Shown: piece by piece, positions 1 through 12,621 of the stretch | Layout of the letters: every line of letters starts with the position of its first letter | Position numbering within the stretch: position 1 is the stretch's first letter | Source of the DNA: Grifola frondosa | Taxonomy: Eukaryota > Basidiomycota > Agaricomycetes > Polyporales > Grifolaceae | Direction: 5' to 3' | NCBI GenBank assembly: GCA_001683735.1 | Contig: LUGG01000007.1 | Location: 682,001-746,000, forward strand | DNA: 64,000 nt | Program-made: the position numbers and the translations under genes | Notes under the pieces: generated by a model | What the model saw: only the letters and a program-made list of their open reading frames with translations | Told to the model about the DNA's origin: nothing | Databases searched by the model: none

Positions 1-2757
1 TTGGACGACGCATCCATGCCAGTCGAACGCATAGCCGCTGACAGGGAGGCAACTCACCGTCTATGTCACCTCAGTAATAGCCGCGCAGTGAGGGGTGTTA
101 ACACAGTGCATTTTCGGATTCTCGAAGTGCCTCGACGGCGCATTGCGACGACTGGGCATCTTCTGGCACCCGAGTCCTAGTACTTTGACATCGGCATGTC
201 GCCAAGGTCCCATAGGCCATATTCATGCACCTCGTCCAGCGGCACCCGCAGCAGACGGGGACCGACGTTTGTAAGAGAACGTGATAATTGAAGTCGGGCC
301 GCCTGCCATCCGTCCGTGCATAGCCGCAGAATGGCACCTGAACGACTTCGGATTCGAGGAGGGAAGAAGGGCAGTGAGTGGAGCCTGCGCATTGCGCAGA
401 CGAGGACCGGGGCGACGACGTTTGGTAGTCGAAGAGGATGAGATGATAGTGGAGGTGCATGATGGACTGACCCCGTCGTAAGCAAGGATGCGAGACTGAC
501 TGACTCTGCGCACGAGAGCGGAGCGCGCGAGTGTGATGCATGGGAGGGGATGCACTCATTGTCGCTTTCATTGCTCGAGCTCGAGAACTTGATGTGATCG
601 TCATGAAGCTCGTGCGCGTAGTGGTGCAAATTGGGGGAAGACATCTCGTCATAGCGTTAAGTATCAAGCAGATGAAGATGGAAAAATAGGGATGGTAGGA
701 TAGGATATGATCGGTCTCTGATTGAGACGGTGATGGTATTCCATTCGACTGTGGCAGATGAAAGGTCTTTGGATGAAACTTTGATAATGTTCCCCTGGAG
801 GTCCTCAAGGAAGGGAACGAGATGCTCTAAGGCGGTGGAGCAGCTTGTAAAAATACGATTAGAGAACGATCATTAAGCATGACATGATACTGACCTCGCG
901 TTGGCGGTGCGATGGTGCTCTGGTCGCATATAACTAAATCAGCTTCAATAATTCAATAGCAACGAGAGACGTACAGATTGCCATTAAAGAGTCGTACATC
1001 AAGCCTTGCAAGATGACGACGTCTGCGTCGCATTGCGGGTTTCGTGGGTTAAGTGCGCGACGGGTTCATCGATATAAGATGTGTCCGAGGAAGAACAGCG
1101 GTCGAACGTCGAGTACAAGTTACAAGGGCCCTCGGTAATGGAACTAGAGGGTGGCGACACACTGTATAACGACGGTATGGACTAGGCATCGATCTGACGC
1201 GGTATCTGCCACAGTTGGTTATAAGCGAGGGAGGACATCGTTGGGCGGGTTGCAGATAATAGTGGGGGAGTTTGAAAGGTCGACGTGGTGTCACTGGGAT
1301 GGCATGCGAAGCCAGTTCTTTATACTGTAGCGAGGTAGAGCCTATACGCTTATGGTAAGCAGGAGAATACAGTTCCGGTCATCACTTACCTGATTGCTGG
1401 AGTCTGCCTACCGAATTTGGGTAGGATCTCCCTCCGATAACACCTCGACTTCTCCTCAGTAAAGTCACAATGTATTTGGAACGAGGTTGGAGAGAGTCAA
1501 CGGATCGTAGACAATCGGATGAAGATGTCTTCTTTGCAGTCCTGTTGCATCGATACCCTTTATGTGAGAGATGAAAAAACTAGATGGGTGTACTGGACGA
1601 ACCGGCGTGATTGAACGCTTCTATACTCGAGGATCGTGCAAGAGACTGTATAAGGAGGCTTGCGGCCCCTTATGTCGCTTGGTTGTTAGATGAATGATCA
1701 GAAGACTGGTGATCACTCAAAGTTAGAAGAGTAACTATAGAGGCATTCCTGGGCTGGTAGTTTGGCGCCGAACGGCACCAAGTGACAATAACATGCATGT
1801 GACAATACACGTGATGTGACTGTTCGCGCAGAAATGCGCGTTCAGCCACCGAACGCCCATCTTACACGCATGCTCAAACATACTTCATAACCCAACAAGT
1901 TTCTATTATTCTGTACATTCATATGGGATGAAATTGTGTTTATGTAGGCCGATTTCGCCCAAGATTTACGTTACAGGGCCATCAACCCATTCAAGCATAT
2001 CGAATAAGGCGCGACGAGTTCGTTTTGTTTCATTTGAATTCTGAATAACATATTAGGTTTAGGATATGACATAGATCAAGAATGTCTGTTTCCCCGATAG
2101 TGCCACGAAGTGTCGATGGAGATGACAGGAGAGCCACGATAACATGGCACTTCCTATGGCCCTTCCGATGCGCAACATTTGTATATTATCCATAAATTTT
2201 GGGTCGCATGTTGACTATCCGCCGTTTAACCCAGATGATCACGCATCCGTTCCAATAGCGGAATATGAAACCAACCCCGCTTGCTGTGCTAGGATTAAGC
2301 GATGAACAATAGCTTGCAGTGAGTCCTCATTCGTCTGTGTAATTGCCTACTCATTCCTGAAGGTCAGACTTATACCTGACAAGTGCACGCAGGCATGAGT
2401 TCGCCATGACCTCAATATCAACATCCTCCCAGCTCAGGTCGTGAGCTGCCATGCCAAAGTAACCCACTTGTGAACACAGCACGATGGCCATGCGAGATAC
2501 TGGCCACAGCAAAAAACATGGCAATCTCCTGAGGTGGCCAAGGCCATCGTCGATCTTTGTGATCAGATGAATCGACGATACAATGTGGCCAGCCCGATGG
2601 CCCTCTCCGCAAATCGTTCCGATCGTCCAGCCCCACGTCTCCTATAAATCTCCGATGAATATTCGGTGGCGTCCCATGCGGCCGCACCATAAATCAAAGA
2701 GGCACCGAGACATATTTCCCAAACGATCAAACATCTCAGCCACATCGGCCGACGACG
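1..2757. other. Left edge, no confident gene
   Basis: No reading frame here resembles a known family. The only candidate is a minus-strand frame at 177-644 (155 codons) whose first 50 residues are rich in Ser, Asp and His, as in disordered fungal proteins. It overlaps two equally long frames on the same strand and has no recognisable domain. The stretch 850-2400 is AT-richer, with short broken frames on both strands, and looks like ordinary intergenic sequence. Confidence 0.3.
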
Positions 2758-4875
2758 TCACTTCACAACTTCATACCCAATTTCAACTGCCGAATCACCC
2801 GCCACACCAGGTTGTGCCATTGTCCCCTGCTTTCTATCCGTCCACTCTTCTGAAGGTATTTCACCCTTCAAATCCTCGTAAAAATCCCTTGTCAGCCCCG
2901 CCGTCTCCCGGTCATCTACGTTGAACGGGCCCTTCACGTCTCCCCTCCAACCATTTCGCACCTCCTCCCTGAACGTCTGAACTGGATCCACACCGTCCCG
3001 CGCGCAAAGCCACGTGAACCACCGGTGCCCCGTCGTGACATGCGTCACTTCGTCATGATGGATCACCTCCAGTGCCTCCACGCTCTCTGTGTCACGGGCG
3101 CGCCGAAAGCGCTCAATCGTCCCCGGGTTCACATCCACCCCGCGCCTCGTGCACGAGGTGGATGATAGCCAGCCGCGAGCGCAGAGATGGAAAAGTTACC
3201 TTGGCAGACTCCCACAACGATGCGTGCACTGGCAGGGAGCCATAAGGCGTACCTGGCGAAAGTGCCGCAAGTCGCGCTATCAGCAAGCTGAAGTGCTTCG
3301 ACTCATCGAGCGCCATCTTTGTGAAATCAGAAAAGAACGCAGGTGGGAGCTCCGGATGTCGAGGCCCATAGCGCGCCATGATATCCCATCTGACAGTGGC
3401 AGAATCAAAAGACCTGCATGTCTGCAGTATATCTGAGAGCTTACGCAAGATCGATTCTGATACAGAAACCATTAGAAGTGTGGCTGAACTGTAAGCGCTA
3501 TACACTCACGCCCACTGCTCGATATTCGCCAGTGCATGAAGCATAATGGCCCGATTCTTCCTCTTTGCAACTTTACCGGGCTCCACAATGTTGGATGTAT
3601 ACGCGTCCTCACGGGGTGGCATGTCCGGCGGACATGGAGCATTCGGAGAACGATGCCCAATGGACTTTAGCTGGCCAGTTCGGAAAAGATGGACTGCATG
3701 CCTCGTTCGTTGGACCTGTGGGTGATGTTAAGATGCATTGTCGTATAGCGAATGTCAGCACAAGGGCTGACTTTAAGAGTCGGATTTGCAGTATTGAGGA
3801 TTAAGACGGCCCACTGCATCAATGTCGTTGGAGGGTTTTCAATTGGTACGAGCTCTTCCGGTAAACTCGAAATCTTTTCGTCATTGCGGGAGGACAATGA
3901 TAGTCGCGAGATGTCAGGGACATCTGGAGGAGGATCGGCAAATTCTGCACAATAGACGATGTTAGTCAAACTGGCTGCTTAGGACCTCGAGCAACTCCCG
4001 AATTATACCGAAGAAAAGGAGCCAGAGAAAAGCGTAATACCGTCATCGCAACAACATCTGACAGACTTATATTCTGACGTGCTTCGACCTGAACTTAGCA
4101 GGCACTGAAGGGTTCGACAGCACTGGGCTCGCCAACTGTACACCATACATACAAAGACGGAGGAAGAGATGAAGTACACATGGCATACCTGCAAGCAGTT
4201 GAATAGACACAAAGGGGAGTTGCTCGAGTTCTATTGTATATTCTGATCATACCTTCTGAAACAGGTCTCAGTTCAACTAGTCGCCATTTGCTGCCTCCTT
4301 CGGGTGTCTGCACCCAAATATTGTCCACACCACTATCGTCAATACGAATCTCGACGTTATAGGTGCACGCCTTCAGTCCAGTCTCGCTGTGACCCGTTCG
4401 GAGATCAAAGTCATACCTACGATATGATAAGGTTCGACATGCCGTAAAGTAAAGCGTTAAAAGTTATACGTTAAACAAACGAGACTCACCTGTGCCAAGG
4501 GCAAACTGCGACCAACCCCGTCTCGCACTCCTCAATCTCGGCATGCGACAAATCCGCTCCGAGATGCGGACAGTTTGCTTCCATAGCATAGAGCTGCTCA
4601 TGTGCACTGCGGTCCACAGGTGTATCATTGTCGCTCGCACCCTCCCCCAGATTTTTGGACAAGCGGAATAAGATGAGAGAGTGATAGAGTCCCTCCTGGG
4701 AGCGGAGCGTGATGAGGAAGCGGGAATGGGATGTGAGGTCCTTAAACGGCGCTATCCTGACCGTCTGTGGATATGTCGAGAACGCTGAGAAACGCGGTGG
4801 ACGACGTACAGGAGCGATTCCATGAGTCAAAAAGCCTGAAAACGTGCAGGATGCAAGTAAACTCGCTAATTTCAT
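2758..4875 (-). CDS. Rieske [2Fe-2S] domain fused to DUF455 ferritin-like domain
   Basis: Six exons give about 524 residues: 4490-4875, 4253-4416, 3772-3944, 3510-3715, 3445-3456 and 2758-3389. The first two encode a Rieske domain with Cys102-x-His104 and Cys125-x2-His128 (CPH and CPWH), the ligands of a [2Fe-2S] cluster. The rest is a DUF455 protein (COG2833, ferritin-like fold), with metal-ligand-like stretches ALDESKH and EVIHHDEVTH. Joining the halves across a 308-nt intron keeps phase (GAA G|AA), so I infer one gene; two adjacent genes is the alternative. A 12-nt micro-exon (residues IDLA) restores the family sequence between WA and WDIM. The frame breaks near 3126 in a G-run, where EARG passes to VDVNP with two bases short. 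The role is probably redox or iron related, but no substrate can be read from sequence. Confidence 0.72.
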
Positions 4876-5267
4876 GCGTTACGGTCAAAAGAATGCGTCA
4901 CACGAGATGTGAATGTCACAGAGTTATTGGTGTCACACGCAAACGTCACGATACGACGAGGAGGAGGAGGAAGTGGATTTGATGTAGACCAGAATGTTAG
5001 TATCTCGCGTATTGCAATTCTCACAATTGCATACCAGTAGACACACCATGACATGATTCCACAGCACTGTTTTCAGCATCAAACAACGTTCACCGGTGTT
5101 CCAATCATGGAGTACTAAGTGAAGGGAGCCTATGTGAATTTGAGACATAAGTCAAGCGTATGATGATTATCCGTCGTTTGCTTTATCAATACCAAACTAC
5201 TACTAGTCTTGGACTACCAATGTCCTCTCCAAGAGCAGAAAGTGAAATCACGTACTTGCCACACTGA

Positions 5268-7733
5268 TCAATGTACACCGCGCGAGGTATACTCACGAGC
5301 ACTATCGCGCCCTTTTTCGACGTCAACGCTCATCAAAATCGGCACCGCAAGCCATATCATGAACACTAGGAAGAAGAAGGCATATCGGATATTTCCCGTC
5401 GTGTCCGCTATGAGGCCGACTATAAGGGGTCCGACAAACGAACTGGACTATGTGCAGTTGAGCAAGATAGTAAGATGCAGAAGTAAGAGCACAAAGCAGA
5501 CCAACCTTATCTGTGATGGAGAATAGCCCATACCTAGGTGTGGAACCCAATGAGAACCGCTTGTAAAAGATAGTATGAAACAACAAACGTACCATCGAGC
5601 TTCTTCTCCGGGAGGAATTAGATCTGCATAAAATGCTCGAGCATATCCCTGGAAAGCGCCATACACCGAACCCTACAACTCATTGAGCTATTAGCGGCAC
5701 AGTATTATCAAAGCATCACTCACAAAATATACTGCGAGAACGTACATCTCCCCCGGAGTCGTCAGGCCGCCGAACCGTACGCCTTGGCGGAAGACAGGGA
5801 GGAAACCAAGACACCCATACGCAGGAATTGCTGAGGCCATGATGACAAGCACGACGAGCACACGGAGGTTCGTCCACCTCAGTCGTCTCTGGAGTGCGGG
5901 CCATGCGAGGGAGCCAAGAATCCCCGCGCTTGGAGTGAGCACACCGATCAGAATGAGTGCGGACGGTGTCATGTGCAGCGTCGTCTTGCCGAACAAGAGC
6001 GCCGTTGACGTGATAGTCGTGAAACCTGTAGAAACAATTATAAGTGTGGTTCAAGAAAAGTCATAACAACTCACCATCTGACAGAAGAAACCACGCGGCA
6101 AGGTAGATGAACGTGTTCCTCAGCCGCTTTATTTCGCGCCAGCGTAACATCTCTCCCAACCTCTTCCACGCCTTCACAATCTCTCTTCCCGCACTCCATT
6201 CCTCTTCATCTTTTCTCCGAGTCCACTCCGTGCCTTCCCCTTCGTCTTCCCCGACCTCTACTTCCCTTTCTTCCACAGTAATCATAGCAGACTTGCCAGG
6301 CAACCACACTGCAGCAGGTACAGAGAAGACTGCCCACCACACGCCGCTGAGGCCTATAGCGAGCCTCAGAGATGCCGTTGAACCACCCATTGCACGCACC
6401 GGGAGAAGTGCAAGGAGTAGCATGACAATCCCAGCGGCGTACCCGAACGCGATACCTTGCGAGGAAATGCGCGCGGTCGCAGACGATAGAGCGGTATTAT
6501 GTACGGCCTTTGCTGCTGCGAGCTCTAGATGTGCGTCGGAGTCGGTCTGAGGGAGAAGCGGGTCGTGCAATTGCGCATCGTCCTCATATCCCGAATGTCT
6601 AGCATCCTGTACAGAAACTGTAGTATTGGGATCATGACTTAAATGCCAAAGTTTGGCGTGTGCTGAGACGACTTCCTGCGTGCCGTGCGCAAGGGTAGGA
6701 AGGTATGAGTTGAGTGCGACAACCGATGCACCAAACCCGACATTCGCACAGATCGCGAGAAAAGCACAAAGCGGCCAGACCGGAGACGACGAAGGCAGCA
6801 GAAGGAAAAGCATAGCAGACGTAGCGCCGAGCGCAGCAAAGACGAGTAGCAAGCGTTTCCGATGTGGTGCTACAAAAATGTCAAAAACGGTTATGATTCG
6901 AGGTTTATGGAGCAAGAAGCAGGCAACTCACGGTGGTCAGCAATCCCTCCCATGGAAATCACCGTGAGCGCTTGCAACGCAACTGAGATGGAGTAGACAT
7001 AAAGGCTGAAAACAATCAGCGTTACTAACAACAGGACGAGTCGACTAGAAGTTATTACCTGAAGCTGGCAGTATCTATCCACATCCAGCCCAGCCTTACT
7101 ACGCATCGCGCCTCTATGGAAGTAGGTGACGTGGGAGTTGCAGAACAGGGCAAGTTTCGGTCGGGTAGAAGATAGCCATTGTCCCTGTAGAAAGAATAAA
7201 TAAGGATGGTTTATATGCGCCCGGATTTGAACGCCTCCTCTTCCATAGGTCTGGTGTGTCACGGTACGTAAAATAGCAGGGAAAAAGAGTGGATGCATGA
7301 GGGCTGGTGTACGTACCGAGCAAATTGTTCAAGGCAAATCGGGAGAAATAGAGTCAAGGATACAATCACAAAGACTTCACTAAATCATAGACATGGTCAG
7401 CATCGAACGCGTGAAACACAGCATCAACGGAAGTGAAGTAAAATGAAAACATCATTTCAAGCAACCATGAGGTGTGCATGCTGGAGAGGATGCTTAACGT
7501 TCCGAGCTCTCGAAGAATCCACTTATATCATTCATACACCCACCAATTACCGTAATCAAAACAAGAGCCGAGTCAAATGAACTCATCCCCCAGCCTATCC
7601 ATAAAGCATTCGGAGCAGAAAATCACCTAGCAAATGCGTAGCTGAGCCAACCACGCAACTGTCTCCTATATTTCCGCTCATCAAAAATGGGCGCAGACAA
7701 CCTGTCTTCACGTGCAGCACCGAAGTCTGGCAT
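5268..7733 (-). CDS. ATG22: Autophagy-related protein 22, vacuolar amino-acid effluxer
   Basis: Nine exons (7627-7733, 7317-7379, 7059-7184, 6932-7005, 6075-6869, 5724-6025, 5593-5672, 5506-5533, 5268-5447) join in phase to 584 residues with no frame break. ATG22 is an MFS-fold protein of the vacuolar membrane that exports amino acids freed by autophagic breakdown. Diagnostic stretches are WLSYAFASEVFVIVS, the Cys-rich lumenal loop with WIDTASFSLYVYS, ALTVISMGGIADH, the acidic cytoplasmic loop around 6550-6640, SSQGIAFGYAAG, and SITDK followed by SSFVGPLIVG. The first exon is separated by an unusually long 247-nt intron and starts at ATG 7733; a second long intron (132 nt) follows. The 3' end could be spliced differently, but the frame stops cleanly at 5268. 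Confidence 0.88.
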
Positions 7734-8145
7734 GTAGTTGGATAGTTCCGAAGACGAGGGATGTTACAGCCTGGTCGCCACAGCGAGATCAAGATACTTC
7801 GAAGGATCCACCCCTCTCGCAGAGTCACTAGGTCTCACTCAGAGACCCCCAAGCAACTCCTAATTCGATGCCAAGGAGAAGAGATTCAGAAGATCATAGT
7901 CTCAGCACGAAAGTCCAAAATGATGAAAACAAGCTGTCAGTGTGTGGTATGAAATCAAGCAACGCTTGTTTGGCCCACAAACAACGCGTAGACGCGTCCT
8001 CATTCAAGCAAAGTCTCAGTGGCACTGCACTTCTCCAATAGACTGGTGGGTGATAAGGGAACAAATACACGAGAGCCTACATGATAGAAAGTAATAGAGA
8101 TATAGCGAAGATTTCGTATTACACACATACACACGACGTCAGAAA

Positions 8146-8712
8146 TCATCGGGGTATAGGATGCCCTCCACCCAGCTGCGTCGCAGCTAGTCAGCAATTT
8201 GAACAAGAGAACGGCCTCGGGGAAGTAGACTTACCTGCTCTAGATGCGCATCAATTGTGTCACCATCTTCCATATCCAACTTCGTGTCTGGTCAGCGCCG
8301 TCACAGTGATTCTTGATAGACCAAACTCACCTCGGCCGCCGTGTTATGCGGGTATAATCGCTTGCCTGCGAATGTGAACTTAAATGTTCCTGGTGGATTA
8401 TATTAGGCCCATCTATCCATATCTCATGCACTCAACCAACCCGGCTCCTTCCCAAATCTTTTCTGTACATGGAAATCATTGAACCCCTTGCATCTGGTCA
8501 GCACAAGAGAAATAAGATACTCACCTCGGTGACCTCGAAAAGCTTCTTGAATGTTGCTCCTGGTCTAACCCTCACAGTACAGTCTGAGACACGCATGAGT
8601 CTATGGATACATCTGTACGACCGGTCATTCAACGCGTTTAGAACTAACGTTGGCCTTCAAAATCAATAACGATAGTGATCTTTGGCTTGACGTCCTCTTG
8701 GTCCTCGGACAT
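8146..8712 (-). CDS. SMT3: Small ubiquitin-like modifier SUMO precursor
   Basis: Six short exons (8649-8712, 8525-8583, 8441-8462, 8331-8389, 8235-8279, 8146-8175) give 92 residues, too fragmented to show as an open frame. The protein starts MSEDQEDVKPK and continues with a ubiquitin-fold core (VRVRPGATFKKLFEVTE, then KRFGKEPGTFKF and MEDGDTIDAHLEQ). It ends in LGG plus a six-residue tail GHPIPR. SUMO is conjugated to lysines of nuclear proteins through the E1/Ubc9 pathway; the tail after Gly-Gly must be removed by a Ulp1-type protease before use. The acidic, lysine-containing N-terminus (VKPK) could serve as a chain-forming site. All phases agree, so the gene looks intact. The intron before the last exon is the smallest-risk choice, because it alone yields the LGG end. 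Confidence 0.9.
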
Positions 8713-9360
8713 AGCAGCAGACATTCAGCGATAGCCTTACGGAATCAAGAACTAGCAGCGGATGAGGATAAGTAGAGGCCGCATCGTGTCCACAGTGGCC
8801 GTAGAAGCCACCACATTCGTCATGTGACCATCGCGTGTCGCGCCACAAACGCGTTTCACTCAAGCTTGCGTGTCTGATCCGCACGACATGCCTACAATTC
8901 TCTGCCACCGCCTCGAAATTATTATGCTGCGGGCGTTGCTTGAGGCGAAATACCTAACGAGATGCAACAGTTCGTAAATCAAGCGGGAACTCTACCTATA
9001 AATACTACCAGTGAGCTGCGAGAAAGTCGTAGGTATTCGAAGCAGTCTCTCAGATTTCTGTACGCATTTCTCGGGTTTCAAGAAATTATTTGAATACATG
9101 CTGTCCATCAGATACAGCTCAAATTGAATAGTGCAAGGTGTATGTCGACTCGGAGATCACAATAAGATTACCATGATGCTAGTTATGTCGTCTTGCTCCG
9201 AGGTCGCACTGCCAGCACGCTTCTTGCAGGTGGAGACCGACTGGCTTCTACCTCGTGGACAACTTACTCTTCATCCACCGAGTGGATATAATCCTATGTT
9301 TCTTACATTTAGGCATCTGCGCAGACGCAAGTCCCCACTTCATCCCCCACATCCAACGTC
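8713..9360. promoter_or_regulatory. Divergent intergenic region between SUMO and lectin-like genes
   Basis: About 650 bases separate the start of the minus-strand SUMO gene from the start of the plus-strand lectin-like gene, so both promoters should lie here. Short frames are present on both strands but none is convincing. I can see no specific factor site that I would defend. Confidence 0.4.
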
Positions 9361-10633
9361 ATGGGCAACACACCAAGCAACATAAACTCACCGAAGCTCA
9401 AAATTTCCCCCATTTCGCGCTCGTCACCTTCTACGACTTCGACCTCTTCACAATACATGCCTGGCGCAGAGACACCCCGTCCTCTTCGAGACACAGGCGA
9501 GAAAGGTAGCAAATTGCAGCCAGGACCTGTTGTTCACGCCTTACCAGCTGAACCGGGAACGCACATCGTTAAGGCGGAAGCTGTTCGTTATTCTGTGGAC
9601 GTGCAGTCGGAATCTTCAGTTTACTCCGTACAGGATGACCCACAGTTGGACGGCGACGCCCTGAAGGAACCCGAGATGAACATGTCCAACAAGAATGGCA
9701 TGTACAGTGCAGGAACAGATACCCCTCGGCCTGCAATCAAGCAGCAATATGAGGAGGCTGAGAACCTTCTATGCGACCTGCCTTCCGGACCAGCTGGGGG
9801 CGAGGTGCAGCGTGTCGATGATGTTCGGACATCGGAAAGCGCACCCTCCGGGTGGATACCCGGTACATACGTTCTAATAAACGCGAGGAGCGGAACCGCT
9901 CTCGACCTCCAAATTGGAGACCAGAGGTCACTCATCGGCTTCCCCATGCATGGAGGCCCGAACCAACAGGTACGTCACGATCCTGGATATATCCGAGGAT
10001 AAATTTTACTCACTATTGCATTTGCAGTGGGAGTTTGTGCCCAGCGGCCAGGGCTATATGATCCGCAGCGCGTTATCTGTTTCTCGTGCAGAGGGCTTAT
10101 ACCTTACCGTCGAGGATGGTATTCGAGACCATGCTGCAGTAGTTGCAAGCGCATTTCCGGTCAGCTGGAACGTCAACCAGAACGAGGAGGGCATTATGTA
10201 TGTTCCACTTTTGTTATATTGATAACGTTCTGACATCTAACATCATGATGATGCAGTATTTCGTGGCCAAATACAGACTTCGTTTTTGGCCTGGCGGATA
10301 TGGGTAGCAGTACCCCAGGAACGGAGGTGCGTGAGGAAATGGCTTTCTCGTGTCTCTATCTCAGATTATTTGGTCCAGGTGCAACTTGTGAAGGCGAAGC
10401 CAGGTGAACCCTGTCAGCTGTGGAATTACGCTCGGTGCGCTCCAGCTCGACAGGGTCGGGAAGTGAAGACGGCGCGGGGTGCTTCGCGACCGTTGGTGAC
10501 GGAGTCTGTGGCACTTTCCGACGGGCGCGATTATATTACGACTACACGTACGACGACTACCACGACAGTCACCACCGTCACCGAGATAACGAAGACGCCG
10601 CGGCTGCCCAGGGCTAGTGTAGTATCGTTTTGA
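9361..10633 (+). CDS. Beta-trefoil (ricin-B-like) protein with disordered N-terminus
   Basis: Four exons (9361-9969, 10028-10197, 10257-10326, 10379-10633) join in phase to 367 residues. Residues 1-160 are Ser, Pro and Glu rich and probably disordered. From about residue 166 a beta-trefoil of the ricin-B/lectin type is visible: GTYVLINARSGTALDLQ, a Gln-Trp at the repeat end (NQQ-WEF), GLYLTVEDG, then QLWNY. Such domains bind glycans or protein partners. The tail has a Thr-only run of about ten residues inside a basic, Thr-rich end. The N-terminus MGNTPS fits the N-myristoylation consensus (Gly2, Ser6), so a membrane-attached cytosolic protein is possible. There is no signal peptide, which argues against a secreted lectin. 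Confidence 0.75.
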
Positions 10634-10809
10634 TTATTTTCCATTTCACTAGTTTTCGCGCGCTGCCGTAATTTATTGGATGAATATTTGTGGCAGCTAC
10701 AGACTATTTGCTTCAGGGGGAAAGATCCACGTCGTAACTGTTATTACCACCGGAGACAGTGAATATCCAATCGGATTCATATGTTTGCACCGCTCGACTA
10801 CTGGCCCCT

Positions 10810-12073
10810 TTACAGACCCCTTGCCTTCTTCCTCGATTTAATAGCAGCAGCGAACTTCTCTAGGGCCACTTGGTCTGCTTCCACAACGGCCGTATCGAGC
10901 GGCATTTGCCCCCGCGTATAGCCATATCCCGTGGGAGATGGCTCATAGGTCAGGCGCATCTTCTCGCGCGGTTCCGATCCCCCCGCTCCCAACCCCACCT
11001 TGTACGCAACCACACTTGCAGCTCCACGAGGTTCTCGAGTGTCTCCTGGAATCGCGCACACACGGTAGCCCACGAGCGATGCGGGGCTCCCGCGGTGGTG
11101 CCAAAGAACATCGGGCAGGAGTCCAGCACGAGAGAATTGAGGGTTGCACGATGACGCACGATGAAGTCTTCCATGCAGCGATGCTCGTCGAAGGTCATAC
11201 CACCCATCGTGAGCCTTCGTAGTGCAGGATAAAATAATCCGGATAGGTCCATGAGCGGAACAACACCGACCGGCTGGTCACTGATAAGTATGAGCGAAGT
11301 GAGCTGCGGCTGTGGCGGTGTCAAGACCCGCAAGGGGATTGTTCTTGACCACATCAGACTCCACATTGCTTCCGTTCCATGAGCGTGAAAATCGAGGCCA
11401 TGCATGGAGATGGAGAGATGCCGTAGAGATGACAGGACTCTCGCAAATGCCTCGGTTTCGTAGAATACGAAAGGCAGGGGCAATAGGTTCTTGAGTGTGA
11501 GTGACGTGAGCGTCTGGGGATGAGGTTTATTGACGAGAGCCATAGGTAAGGTCCACTGCAAGGAGAAGTAGTCCAGGTTTGTCCAGTTCATCTGCGAGAA
11601 ACTAAGTTTAACGTCGTGAAGAGTAGGGAACTTGTGCAATTGAGAAAAGACAGTTCCTAGATCAGCAACGATGACATCTACATTGTACTTTTGAGCCGGG
11701 CCACGAGACAAAATAATCACAGAGAGTTGGTCGGCCTACCCTGGATATATTGTAACTCATCGTGATAGCTAGCCTGAGGGTACCCGTCGTCTATGAAACG
11801 GAAGACAATGCATTTCACGAATTTGGCGAGATGCTGGGCTTCCGACACAGCCTTGAATCTGTTGATTGAGCTGGACCTGTTGTAGACACCACATCTGTGA
11901 AAGGCCAACGGAGTAGCCACTGCATACCACATCTTGTTTACAGTGCGGAGGTCCAGCAAGGAAGACCGTATGACATGCCGTGCAATTAGATCAAGTATTT
12001 CCACAGGGCATAGGTAGATCGACATCGCTTCGGAACTGGTCAACGAATGTCGTAAATCTGCAACAGGCATCAT
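10810..12073 (-). CDS. F-box protein with leucine-rich C-terminal region
   Basis: Exon 1 begins at 12073 and carries an F-box-like segment (LCPVEILDLIARHVIRSSLLDLRTVNKMWYAVATP in two parts around residues 20-55). After a short intron ending near 11660, a long exon has the irregular LxxLxL spacing typical of basidiomycete F-box/LRR proteins. These act as substrate adaptors of SCF ubiquitin ligases; the target cannot be predicted. The frame breaks near 11010, between ENLVELQV and YKVGLGAGG, by one missing base, and the C-terminal piece runs to 10810 with a basic end (KSRKKARGL). Duplicated lineage-specific F-box genes are common in these fungi, so either an assembly indel or a natural truncation is possible. 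Confidence 0.62.
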
Positions 12074-12621
12074 TGAGAAGTCTAATCAATTCCTGAAGGA
12101 AGCACCTACCTTCAAGATGTTATGACAGTTACCGTAGCTTGGTTAAGATAATTCGGGGATCTGTGCGGTAGTTGCCAGTGCGGGATTAAGATGATTGCGG
12201 CGATACTTCTTGAGCTTTATAAGGTACAAGAACCGTGGAGAGCACGTTCTAGCATATTCTGCTGGCACCACCGCATGTGCCGACGAAGCGAACCTTACAT
12301 GACCGCACGGCCCATCTCAAGGCCGATTCGGAAAAATGCAGAGGCAGTGTAATATATGCCCCAAATCCGCAGTGGTATAACATTCGTACAGTTGGCAGAG
12401 GGTGTGTGGATAATTAGCAGCATATGCAAAGCGATTCGTCATAAGGAAAGACGTCCTGGTCTAGACCAGGCAAGCCGGCCGGAGCGATAACTACGAACAT
12501 GAAACGCAAAGAAAGTAATGGAGTATATGGCGATATGTAGTACGATGTTGATTAGTGAATACCGATGCAGAACCTGAGACCTAGGACACGAAAATGAGAG
12601 GAAGAAACATTGAAACGATCG

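Noticed and set aside
177..644. 155-codon minus frame near the left edge as a gene
   Set aside because: Two other long frames overlap it and no domain, homology or splice support is visible.
4003..4328. A separate short 3' end for the Rieske protein (for example ending VEPFSAC)
   Set aside because: Possible by splicing, but the alternative join to DUF455 keeps phase and gives a more natural protein; left as the alternative model.
7185..7316. B-box-like GTTCAAATCC in an ATG22 intron as a tRNA gene
   Set aside because: The flanking bases do not form a T stem, and no D arm or acceptor pairing can be found.
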